From positions 1-64,000 of the forward strand of contig WSUB01000122.1 in NCBI GenBank assembly GCA_019633425.1: a stretch of DNA of 64,000 bases, written 5' to 3'. The DNA is from Tulasnella sp. 424 (taxonomy: Eukaryota > Basidiomycota > Agaricomycetes > Cantharellales > Tulasnellaceae). Position numbers and translations under genes: made by a program. This document shows, piece by piece, positions 12,201-22,429 of this stretch (its first letter is position 1; each line of letters starts with the position of its first letter). The notes under the pieces are model-generated. The model had not been told where the DNA came from and ran no database searches. It saw only the letters and a program-made list of their open reading frames with translations.

Positions 12201-14612
12201 ATGGCTGACATTATCAAAGACCTTCAAGAAACAAATCCATCGCACTCACCGATAAGCGCTCAAGATGCCACTATCGACGAAGTTGAAGAGACGATGACGC
12301 GTGTTAGAATCAGTCCGGTGGGCGGCTCTACTCTATGCACATTTTGGTGAGACTGCAGGAGGCTAACCACCAGGGCTGCTTTAGCGAAAAGTACTTGAAT
12401 CATTGGGACATCTCCGAATCGAGAAAGCTCGCGTCAAACCTCTCGAGAATAAAACATCCAAAATAGGGGGGAAAGCGGACGTGGAGGCAGCGATACTCGT
12501 TCCAGCCCCATCCTCGAACTCCCTAGAATCCGAAGGGACAGAGTACGTGGCTGTCAAGAAGTTGCGTTTCGACAACGACACCGAAGACGATCGAACTCTT
12601 GCTGTAAGTTATCGCAACATTTCCACTAACAGCGATGGGTAGTTCTAACACGGAAACTATTTATGTCAAGCCGTTTGCTTATGAGGTCAAGCTTCTGAAC
12701 AACTTATCCCATTCGTGCGTGGTAAAGATCGTTGGCTTTGTCGAAGACGCCGACCAGGGCATCGCGTGGATGGTGTTTACTTGGGAGAAAAATGGCAACT
12801 TGCGGGAGTTCGTTCGGTCCGCCAACTGGGAGCTTCCAGAACGCATGTCCTTGGTAAACCCATCTCTTTCGCTGTGGTAATCTATTCTTTATTTACGGAA
12901 CCACAGATTAATGACGTTGCCATGGGGATTAGTTACCTCCATGGGAGGACCCCGCCGATCTGCCATGGAGATCTAAAATCAGTAAGCTTAATGTGCTGGC
13001 TCAATCCTGCGTAGACTGAGATTGGGTTGAGTATAGCTCAATGTCCTGGTCAACTCCGAGAACCGGGCAATTATTACCGACTTCGGTTCAGCTCGGACGA
13101 TGGATTCCGGAACCGCAGCAGCAGTTAGAAGCGCCGGTGCGGCGGCTGTTGAAAAGTTCCAGCATCGAATCACACCCACAGTGCACACAGGGGATTCATT
13201 AAAGGCGGAAGTAGCAGCGTCTGGTGATTTCATCACCATGACGGGTCCAGCCTGGACCATCCGATGGGCCGCTCCGGAGCTGCTGGAGGGAGAGTTAACC
13301 TGTTTGGCAAGCGACATCTGGGCATTGGGCTGGATTTGTTGGGAGGTGCGTTGGCATGAGTCTCAGAGATCTAGATGTTGTCTAACCCGCTTTCCGGGTC
13401 GATCTAGGCAATCACTGGGAACTTTCCATTTGATGAGGAGAATGATCTCGCGATTATTCTGCGCATCACCAGAGGCGATCTTCCAGTGGTCGAAGATCAT
13501 ACTCAACTCAAGCAGGTCAAGGCACTCTGTAGTCTCATGGAGGAGTGCTGGAGGTTGAATGGAAATGAGCGACCAACAGCTATTAGATGCCAACAAGTCA
13601 TTTCGTTCATGGTAAGCAGTCCTCGTTGTTATAATTTATGCGTACCTACTTGGCATCCCTGCAGCATCAAGCTATACCCTCAAGCAGCAAAGTGAGTGGC
13701 GGGTCGGCTGCAACTCGCTCGAGCGGACTTTTGTGCGCCCTTGGCTGGATAGCACTGCAGAATGGCATATTTTCTGAAGCAGAAAAGTACTTCCAAGAGT
13801 CGCTTGTGGTTGCCAAGTCAGCCGGAGATAAGCAGGGCAAGGCCAGAGCATTATACGCCCTGGGAGGCGTGTACCACACGCGAAGCGAGTATCCCAAAGC
13901 CGAGGAATCGTACATCCAAGCCCGTGGCATCTACTCTCAAATCGGAGATCAGCTCGGCTTTGCCGACTCGGTCAAGGGTCTCGGAGACGTATACCAGATG
14001 CGAAGCGAGTATTCCAAATCCGAGGAGTCGTACATCCAAGCTCGCAAAACGTACTCTCAAATTGGGAATCGGGTCGGCTTTGCTGACTCGGTCAAGGGTC
14101 TGGGAGACGTGTATCGGAGGCAAAGGCAGCATTCCAAAGCCAAGGAGTTGTACATCCAGGCTCGCGACACCTACTCCCTAGTCGGGAATCAGTTCGGCTT
14201 TGCCAACTCGGTCAAGGGTCTGGGAGATGCGTACCAGGGACGGAGGGAGTATTCCAAAGCTGAGGAGACGTACATCCAAGCCCGCGACGCCTACTCTCAA
14301 ATCGGGGATCAGCTCGGCTTTGCCAATTCCGTCCAAGGGCTGGGGCGCGCCTACTCAGCTTTGGGGGAGTACGCTAGGGCGGAAAAGTCGTACTTGGAGG
14401 CTCAGGCAGTATATCGTCAGATCGGACAGAATCGGTCTTTGGCCAACAATCTTTGGTACCTGGGCTCCCTCCGTCGCAGCCAGGCCCAATATGGAGAGGC
14501 CGAGCGTTTTGTTTGTGAAGCATGCATAATTTACGGTAAACTCGGTCTGAAAGGTGATGTGGCTGGTTGCGATCACTTTCTTACAGAGCTTCAGCAGCTA
14601 ATGTCAGCCTAA
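12201..14612 (+). CDS. Protein kinase with C-terminal TPR repeats (TPRK1)
   Basis: Seven exons (12201-12317, 12385-12603, 12671-12853, 12907-12981, 13037-13345, 13408-13611, 13665-14612) give 684 aa. Residues 1-95 are a family-specific region (ISAQDATIDEVEE, then LGHLRIEKARVKPLE). The kinase part, about 96-370, has VAVKK for the ATP-binding lysine, HGDLKSLN as catalytic loop, DFG at about 213-215, WAAPE and SDIWALGW. No glycine-rich loop precedes VAVKK, so the N-lobe is short. A long variable insert lies between DFG and APE. Residues about 375-684 are seven TPR-like repeats of 40 aa. Repeats 2-5 are very alike (pattern GLGDVY...EYSKAEESYIQARDTYSQIG). It is probably a cytosolic signalling kinase whose TPRs bind a partner. 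The DLK, N, DFG and APE elements suggest it may be active; the substrate is unknown. Confidence 0.88.
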
Positions 14613-15490
14613 TTTGAGCCCCATCTCTCTGTATTAGTATTTCGAGATCTGTTATCGGCGTTGGTTGACACCGTTAAATAAATGTTCAGATTCCGCACTT
14701 GACTTCAGTCTCGCTCATCCCCTCTACGGTTATCATTCTTTCGGCGGTAACTGTTCGACTTTTTTTCCGTATTCCGATATCTCCCATTATACTTGCCATT
14801 TACCCGTTTGCCAGCGTAGTACAGAGTTCCAGAGCATTTCCCTGTTACAATTTGACATCTTCAAGTGTGTCGTATCTACGGAAGACATCTCCTGCTAGTA
14901 GAGAGTGAATTTCGCTCTAGTCGTTTGGAGCTGCCTCACGCTTGACCTGTTCCAGGGCACCGGAGGGACAAGCCCCGCCAAATACGTGCTAACTGCATGG
15001 ATAATCCAGGTACTTTAATGTCAATTGAACTTTCCTACTGGTTTCAAACGAACCATTATCTTCGTGTTTTGCAGCTATCCTCCACAGTATATGGAGTCCC
15101 ACCATGCAATATCTCCCAACGCAAACCACGCCACCTACGTCCTCCGTGAATATCACGCGTAGATGAAACCGCAACGCCAGCAGAGAATGTGCCTTAGTCT
15201 CCGGCGAGATGAGAGAAGGGGGTAGGGTGTCGGGTAGTCCGAAAGCCACTATCACCACCGGTTTGTTCTTTTAGTCGTGCTACTGCAGCAGAAGCAGGAG
15301 CAGAGAGAACCCGGTGCGAGGATCGAACGAAGCGCAAAGTCAGCTTTTTTGGCTCCAGGCTTTGATAAGTATGCACGTTCCCCATTTTTTAACCTTGAAA
15401 GGTTCATTTCTCGGTGCGGGGCTTTAAAAAGAAACTTTCACGTGCATCTTGTGAAGATGATTCAAGTCACATAAAGTCAAGAAAGAACTC
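14613..15490. repeat. 3' flank of TPRK1, shared with TPRK2 and TPRK3 flanks
   Basis: The sequence after the stop codon matches the flanks after 32291 and 39808 in the same order: CATCTCTC, a TTCGAGAT word, ATTCCGCA-TTGACTT, a TAGTAGAGAGTG word and, near 15,400, AGGTTCATTTCTCGGTGCGGGG. It is non-coding. It shows that the duplicated unit contained the gene plus a long 3' flank. Confidence 0.7.
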
Positions 15491-16015
15491 AAGAGAACCT
15501 GTGTGCCCTGTCAAGAAAGACGGGGAACGGCTCCCAAACAATCTTCATCGCCATGGACGTTCGCCGCTATCGGCTGTAATTGGCAGAGGACCATATGGAA
15601 AGCCCGGCATGGGATAGGTATTGAAATGTGGAGAGGCAGTGTCGTTGGAGACACAATGGAATTGGAGACATGTGTGGGAGTCTTGACCCTAGATGGGATA
15701 AGAACTATCAGACATGCGTCTCCTCAGACCGTTCCATTCCGTCGCCTAAAACAGTCTAGGCATTGGACGGCAAAGCACGGTCAGAGAGATTGGGACCGCC
15801 ATGACTGGACGGCGATGGAGATCACTTAGAGGCCATTCCGGAGACGCTTAAAGTTTTAGGACGAGGGGTCAAGAGAGGGGAGAAAAGGAGGGAGTGTTGG
15901 CGTTCGAGTCGGGACTGGGTTTGCGGACCTGGGGCTCGAGAGAATTGGAACAGGTCAATACCCGACGTCACTCGATTGTACTTGTTTTCCCAAGTAAAGG
16001 TCTTTTCTCCAAAAA
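15491..16015. repeat. Interspersed block E, copy 1
   Basis: One of four copies (also about 22,430-23,015, 33,925-34,530 and 41,405-41,978). Diagnostic words in order are GTGCCCTGTCAAG, GGACGTTCGC, CATATGGAAAG, GACATGTGTGGG, CGGGATAAG and a terminal GACGTCACTC near 15,967. This copy has lost the opening segment that starts with GCTCTTGAGCACCG in the other three. No coding potential or terminal repeats were found. Confidence 0.65.
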
Positions 16016-16199
16016 TGACGAGGGAATCAGTGTCCTGATTATATGTTGTACCTTTACAATGACATCGTTTTGGGCAATCACGTGACTGAACGCGGGGGTT
16101 GCAATTTCGACCAGTCTCGACCTCGACCCCCCGGCTCGACACCACCCCCACCGCAACACCGAACATCATCGGAAGCAGTGAAGCTCTGTATATCTCTAA

Positions 16200-17225
16200 C
16201 CTTCGATGCCAGTTACCTCATCCCGTAAGCTGTATTCCCGCTGTCCGTTGCTTTTTCCGGTGAGAACTGCCATTTACGAAAGACGTCGCTAGGGTGCACA
16301 ATGACGCTGAAGTTTCAGAGGCAGAATCCATCGACGGTCCTTCCAATGCAAATGTATCTCCAATCCCGTACTAACGCTCGACGGATGTCGATCTGCGCTG
16401 CCAACGCCCTCTATTCCTTCTCTCAGTCATTTGCATCCCCCCAGGAACCTCGTCCGGCGGGCTGCAACCTTCCACTTCAGCCTTGGTAGGCATTCACCTG
16501 GTGGCCTACAACTAGCCAAGCGAAGCGCTCGTGGGATTGCACTTCCAAGTTAGGCCATGACAACTTCCAAGTGCCGTTATGCTTCTAGAAGGGATGGAGG
16601 CTTCGGCGCCGCCTTCATTTGCCTCACGACTCCGGATCACGGAACCACCTCTTTATCGGGCCAGTCCATCTCAATATCGACAACGCGGATACCCCAACTC
16701 AGCTCGGCCGTACGTTTCAATTGACGTTAGAAAGACAGTTGAACGGAAGAAAGGGCGGCCAACACACGCGGAAAAGTGCGTTTGAACGGTGCGTCTCTCC
16801 CGAACCCTCTGGAACACGGACTAATGCTCCATTATACGTTAGCTCGGCGCACGCGCAGAACGTTCCTGCTCAATTCAATTACGAGTCTTGCTATCAACGA
16901 TCTCGATTTTCACCAGCGGTACCATCCCGGGCCATTCCAATGAACCAAAACACTCAAGCGCCGCTGAAGTCGATTTCCAACATACCCAGCAACTCGCCCC
17001 CACCCCTTAGCTTGCGCTCGATATGGAAGAATTGGGACTGGACATTGGACGACATCGAACCGTCAAGCACCCCTCACCCGAGTCGTAAAAAACGGCTTGC
17101 CACATACACTTTGCGGGCCACCAGCGCGAGACTCCGGCTTCGGAGGAAATATTTTGAACTGTACATTGGGAAATTTGCTCAGTTCTACACTTGGGAAGAC
17201 ACTTTCGAAGAGCTTTAGCCTACTG
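16200..17225 (+). pseudogene. Degenerate coding fragment upstream of kinase remnant, copy 1
   Basis: A block found three times (also about 23,260-24,260 and 34,735-35,765). Parts stay readable as protein, such as an opening MTLKF and a segment with SNSPPPLSLRSIWKNWDWTLDD near 16,970-17,060. The frame is broken by shifts and stops that differ between copies. In the third copy this block runs straight into the kinase remnant, so it may be the 5' part of the same ancestral gene. I cannot name the N-terminal domain. Confidence 0.45.
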
Positions 17226-17389
17226 TGTGCAAGGCTCGATACGTGCTGGCGGCTTCCAGCTCTGGGGGAGGGGCTCTTCCTACCTGCCTGTCATTCTACA
17301 CAACCCGTCGAATCAGGTTACTCCGATTCATCCTTACGCTACCCCTCTTCGCCTTTCCGCTCCTGCTAACCATCCCAGCCGAACATTTC

Positions 17390-17603
17390 TCGTTAACGAT
17401 GACCGCATAGCTGTTGTTTGCGGTTTTGGGCTTGCAGCTGCGGTACGAGGAGGGGATACTGGTTTGATGCTTCAAGGGGTCTATGGAGTGCTGGAGTCTG
17501 GAAGTGCTCATGGGCGAGGAAAATCACGTCGAGGGTGATATTCCGAGGCTGGGATGTCTTGCATTGGAGGTGCTTACCAATATTCTCGTCGAGGTCAAAT
17601 AAC
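17390..17603 (+). pseudogene. Kinase activation-segment remnant, copy 1
   Basis: Translated with one frame change, this block reads VCGFGLAAAVR, then FKGSMECWSLEVLMGEENHVEGDIPRLGCLALEV. It aligns to a DFG-to-helix-F segment of a TKL-type kinase (DFGLA..., GS.RW.SPELL, SDIWALGCLALEV). DFG has become GFG, and the stop after LVEVK ends the frame. It lies before the catalytic-loop remnant, the reverse of normal order, so the locus has been rearranged. Confidence 0.6.
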
Positions 17604-17689
17604 CTCAGGTTATATCTTGTCACTCATTAGCCTGTCGATTTTATCATCTTCTAGATACTCTTCGGACTCTGACGCTCCTCTTTTTACGA

Positions 17690-18200
17690 CATCAAGACCA
17701 ATGGCGAGTGTTGTCCTCATCGTGACGGGTGCTCGTTTAAAACGAAAGAATTCGGAGCCAACTCGAACGCGCTTCCCCTCAGAGTGGATTAGGTCAGTAC
17801 TTAAACCATCTCCTTTTAACGAAAGCAGCGTGGCTTTTGACCGAGTACTCACTCGTTCACTAGGGAAAAGAGCAACTCACTCGAGAAATGATTGCTTGGT
17901 CAGTATGCCACTACGAAAACATCCTACCTTTCATGGGATACTTCTTAAGATGGGACCTCAAAACCGTGTACCTCATCTCTCGTTTGTGTGTGGAGCGGGA
18001 ACGTCAAGGAGTATTCGGCCAGCAAGCAAGCGAAACCGGAAGTGAGACTGCAGTTGGTACGAACGTCTACCCAGTCCCAAGGCCACCTCTGTTGTACTGA
18101 CAATTAATTGAACTCAGGTACGAGATACTCTTAAAGGGCTCCAGTACCTGCATACCCGAGATTCACCAATTAATAACGGGAGACCTGAAATCGGTACGTT
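17690..18200 (+). pseudogene. TKL-type kinase remnant with catalytic loop, copy 1
   Basis: Exon-like pieces read HYENILPFMGYFLRWDLKTVYL, a piece with GNVKEY and KQAKPE, and after a GT-AG intron VRDTLKGLQYLHTRD followed by SPINNGDLKS with a donor site at about 18,194. This is the alpha-C to catalytic-loop part of an agaricomycete TKL kinase. The catalytic-loop His is Asn (NNGDLK instead of xxHGDLK). The coding path ends where the xylanase-bearing segment begins at about 18,230. Confidence 0.65.
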
Positions 18201-18280
18201 ATCGGCCCTTTCTTGTCCCGGATCCCCTTCCCCCTGTGCTAAGCTGAAACACAGGTGATGGAACCCAATTCGGAAGAGAT

Positions 18281-19215
18281 TTAAATACACTGAGAGTAAT
18301 AGGCGCTGCTGTACGTGCAAGTCGAGCCGGACTGGCAGCAAGTCGCTCCGGTCCATTGTGATCCACCGCATTGGCCGTACTTGACAGAGCACTATACATA
18401 GAGAAGGTCAGAACCCGCATTCGGGGCGGGCTTAAAGAATCAGACGCTTACGGTTGCAGAGGTGGAGGCAGCCGATTCGATAGTGATCGAGGCCGAGCCG
18501 CTGCTGTTGTACGCGTGGATAGAGAGGAGCTGCCAGTTGAAGCTACCCAAAGGCATTCCGAGCGCCGCCCACGCGTTGAAGTGGTTGCTAGTGGTGATTG
18601 TTCCGCTAACACGGTGGCTTGTACGGACAGACCAGTACTGCTGGTAGGTGGCCGTGCCCTCGATACTGGGTTCGTTGGTTCGGGTGGTCTCGAGAATGGT
18701 GTAGGTTCCGCCGTCAGTGGTGACGGAGCCCTTCTGGGAGGCAAGCGAGGAGGGGTCGACGGTGCCGTAGGATTCGACGATGTAGTATTCGGTGAGAGGG
18801 CTAGTAGTCCAACCGTAGACGGCCAAGAAGCTATTGTCGGTTGGGCTGTAGGTGCCAGAGTACGTGATATCACTACGATGAGGCGAGATAAGGCATCAGT
18901 GAACGCTTACAGTTGGAAATGGCCACCATCCGGTGAATCTTACTTAGCAGATCCGGGGTTCCATCCCTTACCGGCATAAAAGTAACCAGCATTCGACCAG
19001 GTAACTTTGTATTGACCGCCGGCGCCGTTGGTGTAGAGTACTGCGCCAACACCCTCCGTGAAGAAGGTGTAGTAGTAGCCGTTGTTGGTGCCGGTAGAGC
19101 CGACATTGTAAGACTGACGGGCAACGAGCTCACGCTTTTCGTTGTCTTTGGTAGGAGCCGCCCAGACGGCAGCAGTAGCGATGCAGACGAGGAGAAGAGA
19201 AGAGAAAGAGACCAT
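18281..19215 (-). CDS. GH11 endo-1,4-beta-xylanase fold with CBM1, acid/base Glu missing
   Basis: Three exons (18944-19215, 18452-18872, 18281-18391) give 267 aa. The order is a secretion signal ([19 protein letters not shown]), a GH11 jelly roll from about residue 45 ([23 protein letters not shown]), the nucleophile motif EYYIVE with Glu119, the thumb motif PSIEGT, QQYWSVR, a linker of about ten residues, and a C-terminal CBM1 (YGQCGG...GATCC...C...YYSQC). GH11 enzymes cleave xylan by a retaining two-glutamate mechanism. The second glutamate, in T-E-G-Y of the sister gene, reads I-H-A-Y here; the His codon is at 18515-18517. The reading frame is intact and the promoter is kept, so the protein is probably made, but hydrolysis should be strongly reduced or lost. 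It may act as a xylan-binding or decoy protein; that is inference. Confidence 0.9.
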
Positions 19216-19279
19216 GATGCTGATGATTGCGGCGCTCGGCGACTTGGTTGGATCGCTCCATCCGCCGGCAGGGTCGTGC

Positions 19280-19286
19280 TTTTATA
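19280..19286 (-). promoter_or_regulatory. TATA box of xylanase copy 1
   Basis: TATAAAA on the minus strand, 65 nt before the ATG, in a context (ACTATAAAAGCACGACC) nearly identical to that of the sister gene. Spacing suits a short leader. Confidence 0.65.
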
Positions 19287-19399
19287 GTGCGTTCTGGCCG
19301 CCGAATGATTTGACCTCGGCTTCAATTATATTATCCGCAGATCAAAGTTCTTTCAATTCCACTCCTACTCCGGACAAGGCATATTAGAAGCAAGAATGA

Positions 19400-20990
19400 G
19401 ATGGTGAATGTCGCTGGGATTACTCCATTTAGTGGCCGAGTGTATATTTCGCTGGGCATTCTATATATAGCTGTTTCGTGGTGGAACATCTCTCCCGGTG
19501 CCTTGTAATTCGGGAAGGCGTCGAGTGGCGGGTATTGCTCGGGCTTCTCGTTACCGAACACTAGGAAACCTCGGGTTCACTTCTCGCTCACTAATCATCG
19601 AGTAGACTTAGTAAGACGAATCCCGACAAGTTGTATGATAGTTATGATCATAGCAACGCAATTACCATGTGTAACCTAATCTAGGGGGTTTGAGAGAAAT
19701 GATCTCAAAAAAGACACCAAAATCCAGATTGAGGAGTTGGTTGGGAATCCGAGAAATACAAACTCTCTCGGGTCTTGTTTGAGGCGCGAAACCCCAGACA
19801 ACGGGACTGGTGCCATATCTCACGTACGAGGAATCCGTCCCAGAGCGCAGAGGAGTAGTGAGGGGGTACTACACGACTAGGTGAGCTAAGGCAAGAGACG
19901 GGGGAGGAGCGAGATGAGCGAAAAAAGGGAGCGAAAGTGAGAAACGTGAACAAGATCGCTTTCGGGACCCGGTGCTTGTGAGGTACCTCCACCGTGTCAT
20001 CAGTCGGTTTGCAAGCAAAAGCCGACGTCACTACTTCTATATTCGAATCGAGAGCGGCGTTCTCGATCCATCTCCGCTTAGTCAGCCTCGGGTTTCGACA
20101 GCTCCGTCAGACAAGGTGCTGGTAAAACCTGTCAAGTTGTTTGCCACATTCGCGCCCCTCTGTCAACTCTGGCCCACGGACCACATTGAGACAAGGGGGA
20201 AGCGTCATAGATGCTTCCATATTGCCCACGGCCCCAACTAGGGGTGCGTGCGAACGGGCTGAGAGCGAGCCGACCCAATTCAGCCTCGGGATCGGCGGGA
20301 TCGGCGGGTTCTCCCATTCACTCCCTTCAGCTTGTGTAACGGTATCACCTCCATGGAGGAATCTGACTGTCACTGGCTGAGGAAAGGTGCCGCAGTCCAA
20401 CTTGTCGATCAGCGCCTTGTATGCTCAAAAGTTCCGAGCTTTCCTCCATTCTCATCGGGGCCCTCAGACGTAGGGCGCCCAGCCTTTTGACGAGAATCTT
20501 CCTGACTACCTTCGTATTCATGACCAATACTACGTACAGCGGTGACGATGCTACGAGAGCTGGGTGCTCTTTGAGACATATTCCACTGGCTGAGACCCGT
20601 CAACGGGGAATTTCGAGGCCCCTGGCGCTCATTTCGCTGAAAACCGACCACCATTCCTGAATTCTCTCAGAGATCGCTCGAAACTTACCTCCTACACAGA
20701 ATTGGATACCGTCAGAGGACCATGCTTATCCTTGAAAGTGCAAGGGAGCGGCTGACTCCGTTCTGAAGCAAGTGAGATAATTTGGGCATTTCCAGATCTT
20801 ACTTAAATGAAGAGGAAATCTGTAATGACCGCACACGGAAGTACCGAGAAGACCCTTGCGATTTGCAATCTGGCACGTATAGCATAATCATTGATCGAGT
20901 GTACTAGCTTAAGCTTTCCGAGGTCGACTGGAGCCGCTGTCTGTGTTCGTGTTGTCCCCGCTCGTGTTGGTCTGCACCTTCTCTGGTCTA
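19400..20990. other. Shared spacer upstream of xylanase copy 1
   Basis: Long promoter-proximal spacer, repeated at about 26,440-28,030. Both strands hold short frames. The one at 20107-20400 minus is not conserved in frame in the sister copy, so I do not call it. Near 19,700 there is a well conserved block (GACACCAAAATCCAGATTG), probably passive duplication. Confidence 0.5.
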
Positions 20991-21032
20991 TAATTCAACA
21001 CCCTTGATTCCTCTGCATTTCATAGCTTAACT

Positions 21033-21420
21033 TAATGACCACAATGGCCTCCAAGCCGGCGCAGATGAGGGTAGGTATCGGCTGGCAATCTCCAGTTTAA
21101 CACCCCCCACCGACTGAGGACTCCTTTAATATTGCGAACCGTAGACCGCGTTCCACCCGACCTCACCCACGCACAAAACGTAGCTGTCCAAGGAGTTCTT
21201 TAGCCTCATTCATTTGTGCGGCTTCTGAAGAGAACAATACCTCGACTTGGGAGTCCGAAGAAGCCGGACAACCCGTGAACGAGGGGAAAAGAAGACAAGT
21301 AGTGAAAGGAGAAATCACAACCCTATCCAGTGAATTCACGGGATTAAATCAGAGCGGTTCAAATACGATGCGCTGCAACGCAATCCAAATCAAGGGAACG
21401 TCGTAACGATTGTGCGGCCG
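21033..21420 (+). pseudogene. Possible small gene relic, copy 1
   Basis: ATGACCACAATGGCCTCC near 21,034 opens a short exon (MASKPAQMR) ending at a good donor. A frame follows at about 21,181-21,407 reading AASEENN, then WESEEAGQPVNEGKRRQ and KGEITT. The sister block at 28,080-28,434 keeps this second frame and is identical over about 70 nt of it. With the splice sites I can see, the two pieces do not join in frame, so this is a relic or a mis-modelled small gene. The product is unrecognised. Confidence 0.3.
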
Positions 21421-21679
21421 GCGTTCGCTAGCCATTTAAAATTCTCGGTCATTCGTCGCTGCATCTCCTCTTTCCCGTACCGCTCTTCCCCGTCACCTCC
21501 ACGCTCCTTAGCAGCTTTGGAAGCGATGTCGAGGAACAAGCCACATTTGGGGAGGAAGACCGCCGTCTGGTGCGACTAATCGAACGAGAGTCCTTCAGAA
21601 GCTGAGAACGCTACACCAGAGTAGACGTATCGGTCGCAAACAGCATTAATGACGCTTTTAAGATAAGAGAGGATGGATG

Positions 21680-22345
21680 GGCCATATGACGGCTCTCCAA
21701 AACTCGACTGGATGCAACCTTCTCAGGTATCTCTAGTCGTGCTCCGGACACGGTCCTCATCGTTCTAAACCAACTCGTCGATCTGTTTTTAACCCTCGCC
21801 ACGATTTCTATGCTACCAAAACTCTCCTAGCCAAACGTCCTGGTCAAAGGTGACCGCAGAGCCGTCCTTTGCGATTCTGGCCTTGCTGCAGCCGTGCGAG
21901 AAGGACATACCGGTCGGACGACAAGCTCCGATTTCAAAGGGTCTACGCGGTGGTGTAGTCGGGAGTGCTCATAGGCGAGGAAAGGACATTGGAGAGCGAT
22001 ATTTGGGGGTGGGGAGGTTTCCCGTTGGAGGTGCTACGGAAACAGTCCAACCATCCCTTTTATGTAATTGAGTCTCCTTCGCCTTCGTCATTCTTGTAGA
22101 TTATTACGGGAAACCCCCTTATCACGATAGCTGCTACATTAGCTGACTTGGATTTGACGCTGTTGTTGAGAAAAGGCGATAGGGCGGGGGCGATGAAGAT
22201 GGAGGATCAGTCGATGCATTTGTACAAGGCGTTGGGTGGGGTTGAACAAGCGGCGGAGGTGGAGAAGAGAAGGAATGCGTTGTTGATGATGATAAAGGCT
22301 GCATCACCGACGAATCCGGCTGAAGGTGGGGGTTAGGAAGTTCGT
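21680..22345 (+). pseudogene. TKL kinase DFG-segment remnant and downstream peptide, copy 1
   Basis: After a block shared with 36,290-36,455 (word CTCGACTGGATGC), the frame reads VLCDSGLAAAVREGHTG, then FKGSTRWCS and, after a shift, RTLESDIWG. This is a kinase DFG region with Phe replaced by Ser. About 70 nt later, a 60-residue stretch reads DLTLLLRKGDRAG, EDQSMHLYKALGG and EKRRNALLMM. The same pair occurs in the third copy at 36,461-36,790, where no xylanase segment intervenes. It is probably the 3' half of the gene whose 5' half is at 17,690-18,200. Confidence 0.55.
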
Positions 22346-22429
22346 GTACGAGTAATTTAACCTGACCATGAACCATTTCAATCAGCTCCTACAAGCATAG
22401 AGCCATTTGAGCCGTTGTGAGGGTTGTGC

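Larger units (their letters stand above)
15491..21600. repeat. Segmental duplication S, copy 1 (carries a GH11 xylanase)
   Basis: About 6.1 kb that recurs at about 22,560-28,690 with an offset of about 7.0-7.1 kb. The order is shared throughout: an interspersed block, degenerate coding fragments, kinase remnants, a xylanase gene on the minus strand with its promoter, a long spacer, and a short exon-like patch. Identity is high in many blocks, for example 16,880-17,080 against 23,895-24,095. Offsets drift by tens of bases because of indels. Confidence 0.85.

Noticed and set aside
13860..14340. Regular 120-bp direct repeats that could look like an array element
   Set aside because: They encode TPR units in frame without unrelated spacers. 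Not a CRISPR array, which is also not expected in a fungus.
18371..18979. Open frame of 202 codons on the plus strand, with a matching one at 25386-25994
   Set aside because: It lies antisense to the xylanase exons, in which three spliced exons, signal peptide and CBM1 are clear. GC-rich codons on one strand leave the opposite strand open. Its Gly/Val/Arg composition has no family resemblance.
20107..20400. 97-codon minus-strand frame upstream of xylanase copy 1
   Set aside because: The sister block at 27,190-27,460 keeps the DNA but breaks the frame by indels.
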